DNA of 64,000 nt from Melampsora larici-populina 98AG31 (lineage: Eukaryota > Basidiomycota > Pucciniomycetes > Pucciniales > Melampsoraceae): the NCBI RefSeq assembly GCF_000204055.1, contig NW_006768781.1, positions 204,845 through 268,844 of the forward strand. Direction: 5' to 3'. Position numbers and translations under genes: made by a program. This document shows positions 36,118-47,823 of this stretch, piece by piece. The notes under the pieces were generated by a model that worked only from the letters and a program-made list of their open reading frames with translations, did no database searches and was not told the DNA's origin. Each line of letters starts with the position of its first letter. Position 1 is the stretch's first letter.

Positions 36118-39100
36118 ATGGTCATCAATCCTAATGCAAAACTAATGTCGACTTCAAATTATCATTTCAACTCAAATCGATCACCTATCAAATTACAATT
36201 ACAATTACCTGAACTTTCAATCACTCAAGCTGCTCAAGCAAGTAGAGAACGTTGGAAATCAGATTTAGCAAACTTACTTAAACATGCTAACAATCGATTT
36301 GCTGATCTAGCTTGGTCTATTGCTCCTCATTCAAAAGAACAGATTTGGGCTCATAAAGGTATGAAACTTTCTACGCATATTCACTTCACTTCCATCTCCA
36401 TTCGATTCGATTCACTAACCTTGTTCTTTCTTGGATTCATGAATTCATAGCTATCATTTATGCAAGAGCTGGTGGTCAATTTCAACTTAAATATCTTTCT
36501 TCACCGGCTCCTCCACCTCATTCTAGAATACCACCTTTACCATCCAATGCTTCATCAGTTTCAATCTCACCTTTTCCAACTTCATTAAGATCTGTCACTC
36601 CTCAATCTAATCGAAGACCATCTTCTCCTGGTGGCAATAGTCTTAACTCACTCTCTACTTCAACTCGTCAAGTCTCAATTCTCAATGGAACCGATCCTAC
36701 ACTCTTTCAATCTATCCTTGAAGCTCTTTATACGGCTAATGGACTTTCTGAAGTGTTTTCATTTCTCTTTGATGATCATACTTCTGGTGATGGTCCAGAA
36801 GCCCGAACTGACAAACTTCGTAGAGTTAGTCTTTCTTTTTTAATTTTCATCAACACACTCTCGATCATTCACTCTTGCATTCTTCTATGCTGATTTATCA
36901 TTTTGACCTGCTTTGACTTTGCAAATTAGGATCTCCTCTACATGTGGCGTTCAAAACTCTATTCGGATTGTCATATCATTTTAGTCAGTGAAGAAGGTCT
37001 GGATCATACAGAAGATGGAAATCAAACTACCGAACAAGCCGTCTTTTCAGCTCATCGTTCGATTCTATGCAGTCGATCACCCTACTTTGCATCGCTTCTC
37101 TTAGATCCTTATGCAGATTCAAGCAAACGTGTCTTCACTTTAGCTTCACCTCCCTTCACACCTGCTTCATTACATTTCTCATTAGGCTATTTATATTGTG
37201 GTACACTTGAATTTTCAAATAGAACGTTTGATTTAGCAACAGCGATGCAAATTTGGAGAAGTGCTCAATATCTTGGTTTAGAATTATTAAAAGAAGAAGT
37301 AGAAGCCAAGATTTCAGATATGTGTCACAACTTTAAAGATAATTGTAAGTCTTGTATGAGTCGGATCGGTCGGGTTTATGCTTTTTCATTGGCATTGGAT
37401 GTGAATAGTAAACGACTTGAGAGATTAGCCGAACCATTTGTGGTACAATATTTCGGATTGATTTGGAATAAGGCAATTGGGGAACTTCACTACGGAGCTC
37501 AAACTCGGATTGTCGATTTGGTTTGCTCTAGTATCGATCCGAATACGGTCATTGATGCGATTCGCTCCTCAAAACGTCTTAAAGAACGTTTGGCCAACGA
37601 ACGTTCTGACTGGTCGGATCACCTATTATCTATGTTGGAGCCTATAGACGAACAGATTGCACTGGTCTTACAACGAAAATTTCCGGCTGTGGTAACCTCT
37701 AAAGGTTTCTTGGACTTGCTAGTCGGTGTTGGGTTCTCGAATGACGTTTTGGAAAGAGCTTTGATTATCTTGATCGCTCAACTTTCAGAAGAGACAGCCG
37801 CAGAGACTTATCAAGTTTTGGTAGGACAAGTTTTGCTACGTGAAGATGGTCTACCGATGGATGCAAGAGTGATAGTAGAAGATGCTAAGGCGAGTGTGAT
37901 TAAATATCTCAAATCACGATGGATGAATGTACGATCTTTGAATGGATTTGATCCTTTGGAAAATTGGGCTCTGAAAGAAATCGCTGATGGTAATGGTTCT
38001 CTTGCTAGTTCATTTGTATTCACACACTGATTGGGTTTGATTGATTTCACAGAGATTGGTGTCACCGTAGACGACCTCTTGCTTTCCACTGTGGCCTCAA
38101 ACGCTCCAACCACCAAAACGGGCTTGCGTGTTACATCACCTGCTTCAAAAGATAATCAAAATGATGACAAGCATGTCATCAGTCCTGCCTCACTGCGGGC
38201 TTCTGTCCTTTGTCGCAATGCATCTCGACAGCAAGCCACACCTACCCCAAGTGTCTCTGGCAGGGTGACGACCAAATCTACCAGCTCAGCTTCCACGGTC
38301 ACCACCAATCGACTGCACCTCTCAAATGTCACTAACAACTCACCTACCCCTTCAATCAGCTCTTCACTCATATCACGGCCAAGACCAAGTATTGGTAAAC
38401 AAAAGGCCCTTCTTCCCTCTGTCATCACTGCCACTCGGCGAGAGTCAGAAAGTGGGTCGATTGTGAGCTCCCCAATTTCACGCCGGCCATCGGTCCAGTC
38501 AAATGAAACATCTACTTCAACTTCTTCCTCATCTGCATTATCACCTAAACCGGAGCCAGTTGGGATCCCTAAACCTCAGCAAAGAGCAGTGTCCTCTAGC
38601 GCTACTTCATCTCACTCGATTCGATCCAATCCACCGCTACCCCCCATGCCCAAATCAGCTAATCTTGACTCACCGCGGCTCTCGGCCAATTCAAGAGCTT
38701 CCAGCCCCACTCATAGCGTGACCTCGGTGAGTTCCAGGTCTGTAGGAAAACGTTCTACCTCAGTGGTGGGCAGAGCAAGAAGACCATCTGAAATGACGAC
38801 ATCCAAGCCTAATACTACCGAGCCGAAGCCAAGCAAACCACCTCGAACGCGGACTATCACCGGAACCTCTACCATATCCATTCGGTCTACCGCATCTGCT
38901 ACTCCGAGCCGCGTGCAAGCTCCTGCAACACCAAACGGTCGTAAATCATTCAGCAAGCCAGATACGGTCCGCAAAACACCGTCGAGCCTCTCCATGCGCT
39001 CTGATGCATCAAATGCAACGGTAGGAGCAGTTTACAAGCGGCGACCCAGCGCGGCAGCAAAGACTCCTACGTCTTATGCTTTTTCTGAAACGCCCCCAAT

Positions 39101-40355
39101 GACACCACCTGCTGCTACAATCATCAAGAAGAAAAACCCACCTACTGTCACCCTGGCAGCCAAGCGGCCTGATCGACTACGAACCACTAGTGCGACCGCT
39201 CGTACAAGTGCTGCCACCACTGTTCTTCGTACTGCTCAACCTGTGCCTGTTCCACCACGACCGAGTTCAGTAACCTCTGTGCGGACAAATGCCTCGACAA
39301 AAACAAATGGTGCCACCAAAGCTTCGGGTATCAAGTCAGAGCCTAATTCGAGTGGAATAGCCAAATCGGTCAAAGCTAAATCTAAAGATACAACAGCACT
39401 GATGCCAACAGTGCCAAGCGTGAGGGCCAGAACGGTTTCAACAAATTCTGTCACGCCTGGTGTACGTGCTCGAATCATGTCAACAAAGTTACCATCACCA
39501 CTTGTCACTCAAGCCACTCGACAGCGAAAAGCTAGTGCCATGAGTGAAGTGACGCGTACACCAAAAGCCACCAAGGAGCCCAAAGAGTCGAAAAAGCAGG
39601 TTGAGGAAGATTCCAAGTCAGAGCACGAACCAGGACATCAATCACAAGGCTCGAATGCTTCCAACTCTACCGTTCGACTTGGCACGAGTAAGGAAGCGCC
39701 ACAACAGACGATCATCGTCACCCCATCTTCTTCACCATCTCTTCATCGAATCTCAGCCAATACAGTTGTACCCCCAATACCACAACCAGGAGGACCATTA
39801 CCAGGCTTTCCACTCTTGGTAGGAATTCCATGTGTAGTAGCTACGACGACAACTTTACCAGATGGAATGATTCAACCGATCAAGTTTAGAGCCGTAGTGA
39901 AGTATTTAGGTAAAACGTTTTTTGGATCAGGTGAATGGGTAGGAGTTGAAGTAGCCGAAAAAGAAAACATGCCAGAGAAAGAATGGAATGAAGGGATGAT
40001 TGATGGGATTAGGTATTTTGAATTAGGACAAGAATCGAATGAATCGAAGAGTAGATTGATGAGAAACTTATCGGCTACACCATCTGGAGCTGGACCAGGT
40101 TTAGACCGTAATTCACCTTCTTCTAGACTTGGATCACCAGGTAGTGGAAGTAGAAGTGGAACGAGTAGTGTGAATGGAGGAGAGTTTGGAGTAGGCAGTT
40201 TAGGATTAAGACCTACGATGAATTCTAACAATTCACGTAGTTCTAGTAGATTGAAACATGTTGGATCTGATGAAGAGATTGATGGGATCTCTAATGGATT
40301 AGTACCTACTAGAGGTTTGTTTGTTAAACCTCATGAAGTGATTTTTGTTTTTTAA
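36118..40355 (+). CDS. BTB/POZ protein with C-terminal CAP-Gly domain
   Basis: Four exons (36118-36358, 36451-36824, 36930-37989, 38053-40355) join into 1325 residues. An N-terminal helical region leads to a BTB fold at about 215-340 (LYSDCHIILV, AVFSAHRSILCSRSPYFASLL, LGYLYCGTLEF) and a BACK-like helical part to about 555. A Ser/Thr/Pro/Arg-rich, probably disordered stretch of nearly 600 residues follows. From about 1149 a CAP-Gly domain appears: FRAVVKYLGKTFFGSGEWVGVE, GMIDGIRYFELG, then after a Ser/Gly-rich insertion of roughly 85 residues, GLFVKPHEVIFV at the very end. CAP-Gly domains bind microtubule ends or EEY/F tails; BTB domains dimerise or recruit Cul3. A microtubule-linked scaffold is inferred. 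I know no named orthologue. Confidence 0.82.
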
Positions 40356-41041
40356 TTCAAAGATTCTCTCTCTGTGTTTTTTTTTTCTTGTGTCTGTTTT
40401 GTTTTTTTTAGTAAGAAAAAGATACATCATAGTGAACTTTTTTTTTCATTTATTTGGTTTTCTGATTTGGGTTAGTTTTTTCTTTGGGGGGAGGAAGAGC
40501 AGGAGGGAGGGAGTATGGAATTTTTTAAAAAAATATTCTCTTATTTGAATTCTTTCGTTTTATTCAATCTTTTGGACTTTTATCTATCTATTTAAATATA
40601 TAAATATACTTATTGTTTTTTGCTTTCTATGATTCATGATTTGATGAGGGTTTTTTTTTTGCAAATTTAAGATAAAACTGAATAAAACATTATTCGGATT
40701 TATGATAAAACTCTTCGTGTGAGCAAGTTGAGGTGCTCATGGGGACGGACATGGTGTGGAAAGTATCAATACACGCAAGAATGTGGGCCAAAATGATATG
40801 ATGATTTGTAACCAGTTAGCTCGCAACTGAGGTAGCGTGAAGACCGACAAGGCGGCAATTTAAGAATGACAAGGACACCTTTCCTCACTTGAACACATTA
40901 GTTGACCTCGGTAGCATAAGCAGTCAGGGAAATAGATTGGTATATTCTAGAGAAAAGAAACAGTTCAAGAGAAGCGACAAGATGAGAGACCCGAAACTAG
41001 ATACAAATGCGATCAAAACAAAAACGATATCGTGAAATTGC
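40356..41041. other. Convergent 3' region
   Basis: A very T-rich 3' UTR-like zone follows the BTB/CAP-Gly gene, then spacer up to the stop of the minus-strand aquaporin. No gene is seen. Confidence 0.4.
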
Positions 41042-43661
41042 TTATGCAGCATCAAGTGAAACATATCGATGTGAGCTAGTCTTCCCGATATTGACTTGGG
41101 GCGAGCGGCCTAGACGAGCTCCTACACTTCTTTTCTTATTGAATTGTGTTAAATATTTTTCGGGTTCCGGGACTGTAGTACTGGGTTGTATCTTACGCCA
41201 ATTGTATGACAAACGTGAATGACCGTGTAAGAGGCAATCTGGAACCTCTTCAGTTGCCAGGAAGAGATCGTAGATGATACAACCAATTATTGCGCCGCTG
41301 AAAGTGATCGAGGAAGGTATAGAGACAAGCGAAAGTCAGTTAAAAAAACCTTTCAAGTGAGCAAATCATTAGACTTACAATACGGGTCCCAAAGTAGCAA
41401 CAGTTATGAAATAGCTGATAGTCCAGAGTGCAAATCAAGCATAAATTTCAAGAACCCGGAGTAGGGCAAAAGGGGCGCTACGTACCAACTCCGGATGGTC
41501 CAGACCGAGTTTCCGTAGCCCGCTAACCATGTCAATAACCTGGGCCCGATATCACTATTTGGTGAGGAAGTGATCTTGGGGTCAGCAAACCTGTGAGAGA
41601 GAATGATCACGTAGAGTAAGGCAAACGTACCGCGCCGGATTGAGAGCAAAGGAAGTCTATGCGCCAAAAAACGATAGATATGTGTGAGCGGTTCAGGAGC
41701 AAGTATGATGAGCTTGGGGATACCCTCAAGAACTGACCTGCATTCCTAATCCCGATGCCAGGCCAAATACCACCCAAAGGATAAAAAATGGTCCAAGGCC
41801 TTTGACTGGAGCGATATTTCCACTATCTCCAACTGCGAGGCTGTTTGGAAAGACGGTAATCATTAGTCAATTATGATCACTCTGGAAATTTTCATCATGA
41901 GAAAACATACATGAACAACATGAGAATTGCAGTCATAAGCATCTCGTTGTAGAAACAATTAAAGTTTGAAACGTAGGGTAAGCTATTGAGAGTAACATTA
42001 TTGAATCTGTTAGCTCGACGTCCGGATGATTTGTGGTGCTCATAAGTTATGCAAAGTCCATCAATGCTCACGGATCTAAAAATGAAGATTGTCAGCTAGG
42101 CATATAAATTCACGGGTACAGAGAATATTTGCTCAACTAGTGAAAAACAAGCCCCCAGTGCCATTAATTGTTCGTATTCCAGCACCGCCCTCGACGAGAC
42201 TGATCGCACGCGAATAATTCCAATCTGGTGATCTTTATCATCAGCGAGTTTATGGGGAAATATATGAACAAAAGACGCGCTTACAGACAAGTCTGTGAGT
42301 CACAAGTTATCGGAAGTAGAAATTATTGGCGCGCGAAACAGCACAACATTTAGTATAACCACTTTCGAACTCATGGGATCTGAGGAAATGACTGACGCAG
42401 CTCCAAAAGTAGCGCCAGTGAACTGAGCCAACCAATAGAGTGGGCTGTGGAAAAGATGAGGAAGTGTACGTATCATGAACACCTGCTCATTGTACAATGT
42501 GTATTGGTCATGAGTTCCAGCACAAAACTTACACCATCGCCCAAGAACTTTGTGATGAAGGGAGGAAGGAAAGAGGCTCAAATCAGTGTCTGCTTGAACG
42601 TGGGCAGATCAAGTGACATTAAATTACTCACAATCCTCGAAAGATCGCCAGGGCCTGGGTAGTCAGATTCGGACAGAGAAAAGAAACAAGATGAAAGTTA
42701 GTTGCTACTCAAACTGGGCGGATCATATGACATCAATTTACTCACCAGAGTGACGGCCGGATTGAGCTAAACGAGACCTCGACGCGCCCATCAGTTTCTG
42801 GAGCAATTGATGGACATTGAGAGGGAGAACGAACATGACCACCGCTCAGTCCGCCAGACAAGACAACGCCCAACATCCTGATTGAGAGCATGGTTGAAAT
42901 GTGGTCAGCCCAAGAGCGACAAGCGAATTTGTAAGTTCTGATGACGTTCACTCACACAGCCAACCCCCATCCGAACTAAATACGTGCGCAGAATGCGTAG
43001 AATGATCAATGCATGTCTATGAAAAACTTGTAGGATGATGAGGCTCACTGCGACAGAAACGAAAGAGCCTGTTGGCGTGCTGGACACTAGTGTTGATCCC
43101 CCAAGTGCAACCTGATGATTGACAGCCGTCCCTATAAAGCGCGGATGGAGTTGAATGTCATGCCTAAACCATCACAAAAGACAGATACTTACCGAAGAGG
43201 ACCAAAATAGCAGTTCCAAAGAACTCACTGTGTCGAAAAGTTTCGGGTGAGGATCGTTAGTGATTGAGCCTATCTTGTGTGCATAATTCATGGGAAACTT
43301 ACGCCCAAAATTTTCGACTCGCTCTTTTGAATCTCACCACGCAGTTTCCATACGAAGGTTTACGAGGGAAATCTGATCCGCCTGTTATGATTCGTTTGTC
43401 CGTTTCGCGCTGACGAATGGCTTGTGGAGTCTGGCTGGCTGCCAAGTAATCAAGATTGTAACCGACCTCTGCCATATCGGTGGTATGAAGCCGTGAAACA
43501 TGATCCAGAAGAGGGGGATAGCCATGGTTATGGCTAGGGTCTTCTGCAATGGCAGCTTTGAAGACTGAAACGTCGTCTGCTGGAGTATGCAATACGACTG
43601 ACTCTCCAGAGGAACTTGTACCCGAGACGCTTCTGCTTTTGTTAGGAATATCGTCTTTCAT
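41042..43661 (-). CDS. Aquaporin / aquaglyceroporin (MIP family)
   Basis: A many-exon minus-strand gene. Exons I can fix include 43661-43303, 43227-43193, 43131-43049 and a 20-nt exon 42975-42956. The polar N-terminal tail is about 120 residues. Channel segments then read EFFGTAILVLFGTAVNHQVALG, GWGLAVMLGVVLSGGLSGGH, the first pore motif LNPAVTL, PLYWLAQFTGATFGA, and MTAILMLFM with LGPFFILWVVFGLASGLG. The second pore motif is LNPAR, with DIGPRLLTWLAGYG after the splice, followed by ATLGPVL and GAIIGCIIYDLFL. The Asp after NPAR is the usual mark of glycerol-conducting members. Membrane location is certain by family; the transported solute is inferred. An upstream in-frame ATG at 43742 would add 27 residues. 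Confidence 0.85.
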
Positions 43662-45880
43662 CTTAGATTTATTGAGCCTAAGAGGAGGGTAAGATGTAGA
43701 AAGCTTTGGAAGGGATAGAGGGTAGTGATAGAATGAATTCAAAATGCTGGAGAAAAAAATGTTCTAGGGATTGTGGGAAGCAGTGAGGAAGCGGGTGAGT
43801 CGGACGCGTCGCACACCGGCTTTTATGCATGGATGACCGTTACTGCTGTTGCTGTTCCATCTCATTAAATCTTGTTCGAAAGCCGTCTACCATTGCGCTT
43901 GCTAAACCGGTGCTCGGAAAGCTTTGCGATGCACGTCAAGGGATAAGCCTCCACTAACTTTTATTGGATGACCACTGTCAAACTCCAGCAAGAAGATTAT
44001 GTAAGTGTACCGCACGATCTTGCATCATTGTTGCACCCAGTAGTACGTGGGTGAGGGTGGTAGCCCTGGGCCGTGTCCAGTCGCGTTCCCTTTATACTTA
44101 AGCTCACTTAATTCCATGAACTTATCCAAGTCCCACGCTCGCCTTGAGCGAGCCCCAAGTTTATCAATTCAAATATAGCTGATGCCGCTCGCTTACTCAA
44201 CTGCCAAGACATGGGCGGAAACCCCATGTGATTAAGCGACGACTTTGACGCTTCGATGAGATCATGGTCATCTTCAGTCACCACCCTTGTCTCGTTGGTT
44301 CGTATACATGCCGGTGCTCCAGGAGTCAGAATCATGGACACATTTATACATACGGTACAAACGTGCTTGCAGAACATCTACAGAAACTCAAGACAGAATC
44401 AACGTAATGCGGGAGCAGACTATGTAGTTTGCCAGTTCGCTTCCCCCTCGTGTGATTCTTTTTTAAGTGCCTCCTGAGCCGGAGGCCACCCATATGGACC
44501 AGCCGTGTCAAGCAGTCAGATGACCCATGGCACTCATGGGCAGACTTGCCACCGACATGACTCGCAATTGAAGCAGCTTCAAGTTGTATCAGCCACCTTG
44601 AGCGCAAGTTAAGTCTCAGACTCCAGCTAACAACATTGAAACACATATACTGGTGGTCATCTCAGACTTTGGATGAATCAAAAGTTAAATGATGATTGAG
44701 AAGCTTACATTCCAGACATCAATATCAACTGGTTGAGTCATTTACTGAGCTGTTTTTTTTTTGGAAAAAGAGCAAGACTGTAAAAATATCAGCCAATGTT
44801 GATATTCTGTTCATTCCATGTGATCAATTCCTAACAATTTTCCCTTCTCCACTGACATGATTGTTTCAGAGCATGAGGGTACTACAGTAGAGGGACCCAC
44901 AGTCATTTATTCACTGCTGGTGGTGGTGTGTCCACAAGCAAAAAAAATGGATATGTTTCTTTGGTCATCAATATTCCCCAAGCACCTTCATCACAAGAGG
45001 ATTATCAAAATATTCATTGATATCCTTGAAAGAATCTTGGCTCCAGCGCAACTTCAAACTTAACAGACATTCATGCCAAGTTCATACGTGGTTTGCACCT
45101 TGAAGATCAGCATAGGACTATTGGAATTGATTTGATACTCACATCTGGGTCTTTGAAGGATAATGATCTCATCAGTGTGCCCACAAAGGGACTTGAAGCA
45201 AATAAGTATCTGTTTGGTTAGATTATAAGGTATTATTTGTTCATTGGAGCAAACTTCCCACAAGATAATAATCTATAACCACCAACCTCCTTGGAAACCT
45301 TTGGCTAACATCATAAGGCTGTAAATCTGGATTGAGATGAGAAGAATATGTCTTATATGGCTGCTTATCTGTTTTGTCATGAGTAAGAGTATATCTGATA
45401 TGTCCATGTGTTGTTCATCAAAAGTCAGACTGCCCATGATTAGGGCTCCTGCCTGAGGCTGACATGTGGTCATGCATCATACTTCAATAGTGGCATATCA
45501 ACAGATCTGTTGATTATTTTTCCATTTGATATCCTGATTCATAGTCTCTCTCATGATATGGAACATGCTCATTCATGGGTTGGCTATACCTCAAGGAGTG
45601 GTTCTTATGCAAGCTTTGGTACTGGTACCATACTAAACTTTTTGTTCCTCATGAATGATTCTCCTTGTTTATTTGAGTTAATGTGGCACACTAGATACAT
45701 TGACACACTAGATACTGACTCATAGAACACAATATTCCAAACAATGCCAACCAAAACCTCATACATGGAACATACAAGGGAAAAAGATCCAGATTGAAGC
45801 ATGGGGTCATCATGTTTGACAACTGAAAGAATACTGTGGAGAATCATCTTCATGATCACAATCATTCAAATGCATAGAAA
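43662..45880. other. Gene-poor stretch upstream of the aquaporin
   Basis: The first few hundred bases should be the aquaporin promoter. The rest has short open frames on both strands without domains. A low-complexity T/A run lies near 44750. Nothing else is supported. Confidence 0.3.
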
Positions 45881-45889
45881 GGTGGGGGT

Positions 45890-47348
45890 GGTGTCTTGGT
45901 GATTTATTTGTGGGATCAATCAAGAAAATCAATCATTGGTTGTTGACCAAGTCATTAGAAAATTTCAGCATAGAAGCAGAATTCAAAATCGAAGAGCCTG
46001 ATCAATTGAATCTCTTTTGGGCTTACATGTATTGATCATTAGGTCATGACTAGGTCATCATATTTCAACAAACTTATTAAGATCATTATAAATTATTCAC
46101 AAACAGATTACAAAAAGAAAGAAAAGAAAAAGATAAGAAAAATTTGAAAATATAGGTATATAGGCTTGGAAATGGTTTTTAGGGTATTAATATTAGGTTT
46201 ATGGGTTTTGTGAGGTTGGAACATGAAGGAACAACACTATCTTATACAGTAACAACTTTAATCTTGATGGTTGATAAGGAGGAAAAAAAGTTATTAAGAA
46301 AACAGTACTTTTTTGAAGCTGGTAAACAAGGGTTTTACGGGTAGTTTACATATGTCACAGTGGTGTTAGTAATATTTAAGGTTGCCAAGAGGATTTTCCA
46401 GTCTTTTTAAAGTTATAGATGATGATATCATATCACATGAGCAAGAAAGAAGGAGTAGTAGTTGTGTAAAGTGGTGGAAATGGGTGGATTTAGTCAAAAA
46501 TGAAGGTTTTCAGCTGATTACATATGTCAAATGACGCCAGAATTGGATGGTAGAATGCTCATTCAACGCAGAAGAGGGGACTACATAATGTACAACCTGT
46601 TAATCACTAGCAACAGAGGTGTGTGGAAGAGGTTACAAGGGAAACAAGGAACTGGTGTGAACTTCAAAATTTACATGTACATGCATACATGTAACAACAT
46701 TTACATACAAAAACCTTAGCTTCACAGCTCAATAACTCATTCATCACTGATCGGAACCACCTGATATGGCACCAATTATTGATCAACCTCACAAGCTCTA
46801 CAAGATGCACTTTAGTAATCAAAAATTGGACCCCATTTGAAAAAGTTGTAATCTCAAAAATAGGTTTTCAGCTAGTTTACAAGGAAAAAATCACCTGTAT
46901 TCATCATAAGTAGTGCTGTACATCATTCAACTATGTCATTGATCACTTTTGGCTGTGTAAATGACATCAGAAATTAGTAACAAGATCATTACATTGTGTG
47001 ACCACATGGTTTTTAGGGGTTTCTAGTCAAAATTGATTGGTTTTTGAGGCTGTTGACCATTGTAGTAGTTGTTACACATGAATATAAATACTCACTGATG
47101 ATTTTGTGATTGGTTTTCCCTTTTCTGAATATTATACCATTGTTGTAGTGTTATAAATCATCATTTATAACACTACATTTGTACTAAGTTCACTGTAATC
47201 CGCCCCTTAAAAGCAAGGAGAAATTTATTTGTGTGTGTTAAAGACTATAAGTCTCTCTGGGAATAATACTTACAACAGTATTGCTAGTAATTGGTATTGT
47301 TTTGTGATCTCTTGCACTTAAAATCTGGAATAATACTTATTAAAAATA
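45890..47348. repeat. Dispersed repeat, copy B
   Basis: This is the counterpart of copy A (11380-14290), uninterrupted where copy A carries the 1354-bp element. Its right part is split by the foldback element: matching sequence resumes after 52883 (TTTCTTTGGTGCC, compare TTTCTCTGGTGCC at about 14250). No coding capacity is recognised. Confidence 0.75.
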
Positions 47349-47823
47349 GGCCGTTGCTATTTGCAGCCCACAAGAAAACCATGTAGGCGCTGGCCAAATT
47401 ACGCCTACATGGGTGTTTCCCACGAAGAAGCGCCTACATTTATGATGTAGGCGCTGGAAACCATCCAAAATGACGCCTACATGTCAAAAAACCCATGTAG
47501 GCGTCATTTGGTTACGCCTACATTCAAAAAATGAAATGTAGGCGTAATTTCCAAGCACCTACATATGTAATTTGAAATGTAGGCGCTATTTTTGAGCGCC
47601 TACATTCAATTTTCAGCTCAAATAAGCGCCTACATGCAGTCCTGCATATGTAGGCGCTACAAATCCGGCAACTACAACTCCAGACTGGTCTGAAGGGTAA
47701 TGAAGAACAATTTTCAAGTCAAAATGAGAGTATTGGAAGACGGAAAAAGCAGTTTGGACTCAAAATGAGTGTATCGGAAGACAGATAAAGCAGTTTGGAG
47801 TTGAAATCAGTGTATTGGAAGAC

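Noticed and set aside
38156..39508. Minus-strand frames of 90-94 codons opposite the BTB/CAP-Gly gene
   Set aside because: They mirror the Ser/Thr/Pro-rich low-complexity coding sequence on the plus strand.
47240..47262. TAAGTCTCTCTGGG resembling the DUF6589 transposon end
   Set aside because: It lacks the distal GGGACTTAGTTA half and lies within the dispersed repeat shared with copy A; a chance match.
47380..47660. Regular GTAGGCGC repeats resembling a CRISPR-like array
   Set aside because: The units alternate in orientation, spacing is irregular, the same array recurs inverted at the other end, and this is a eukaryotic genome; it is foldback transposon structure.
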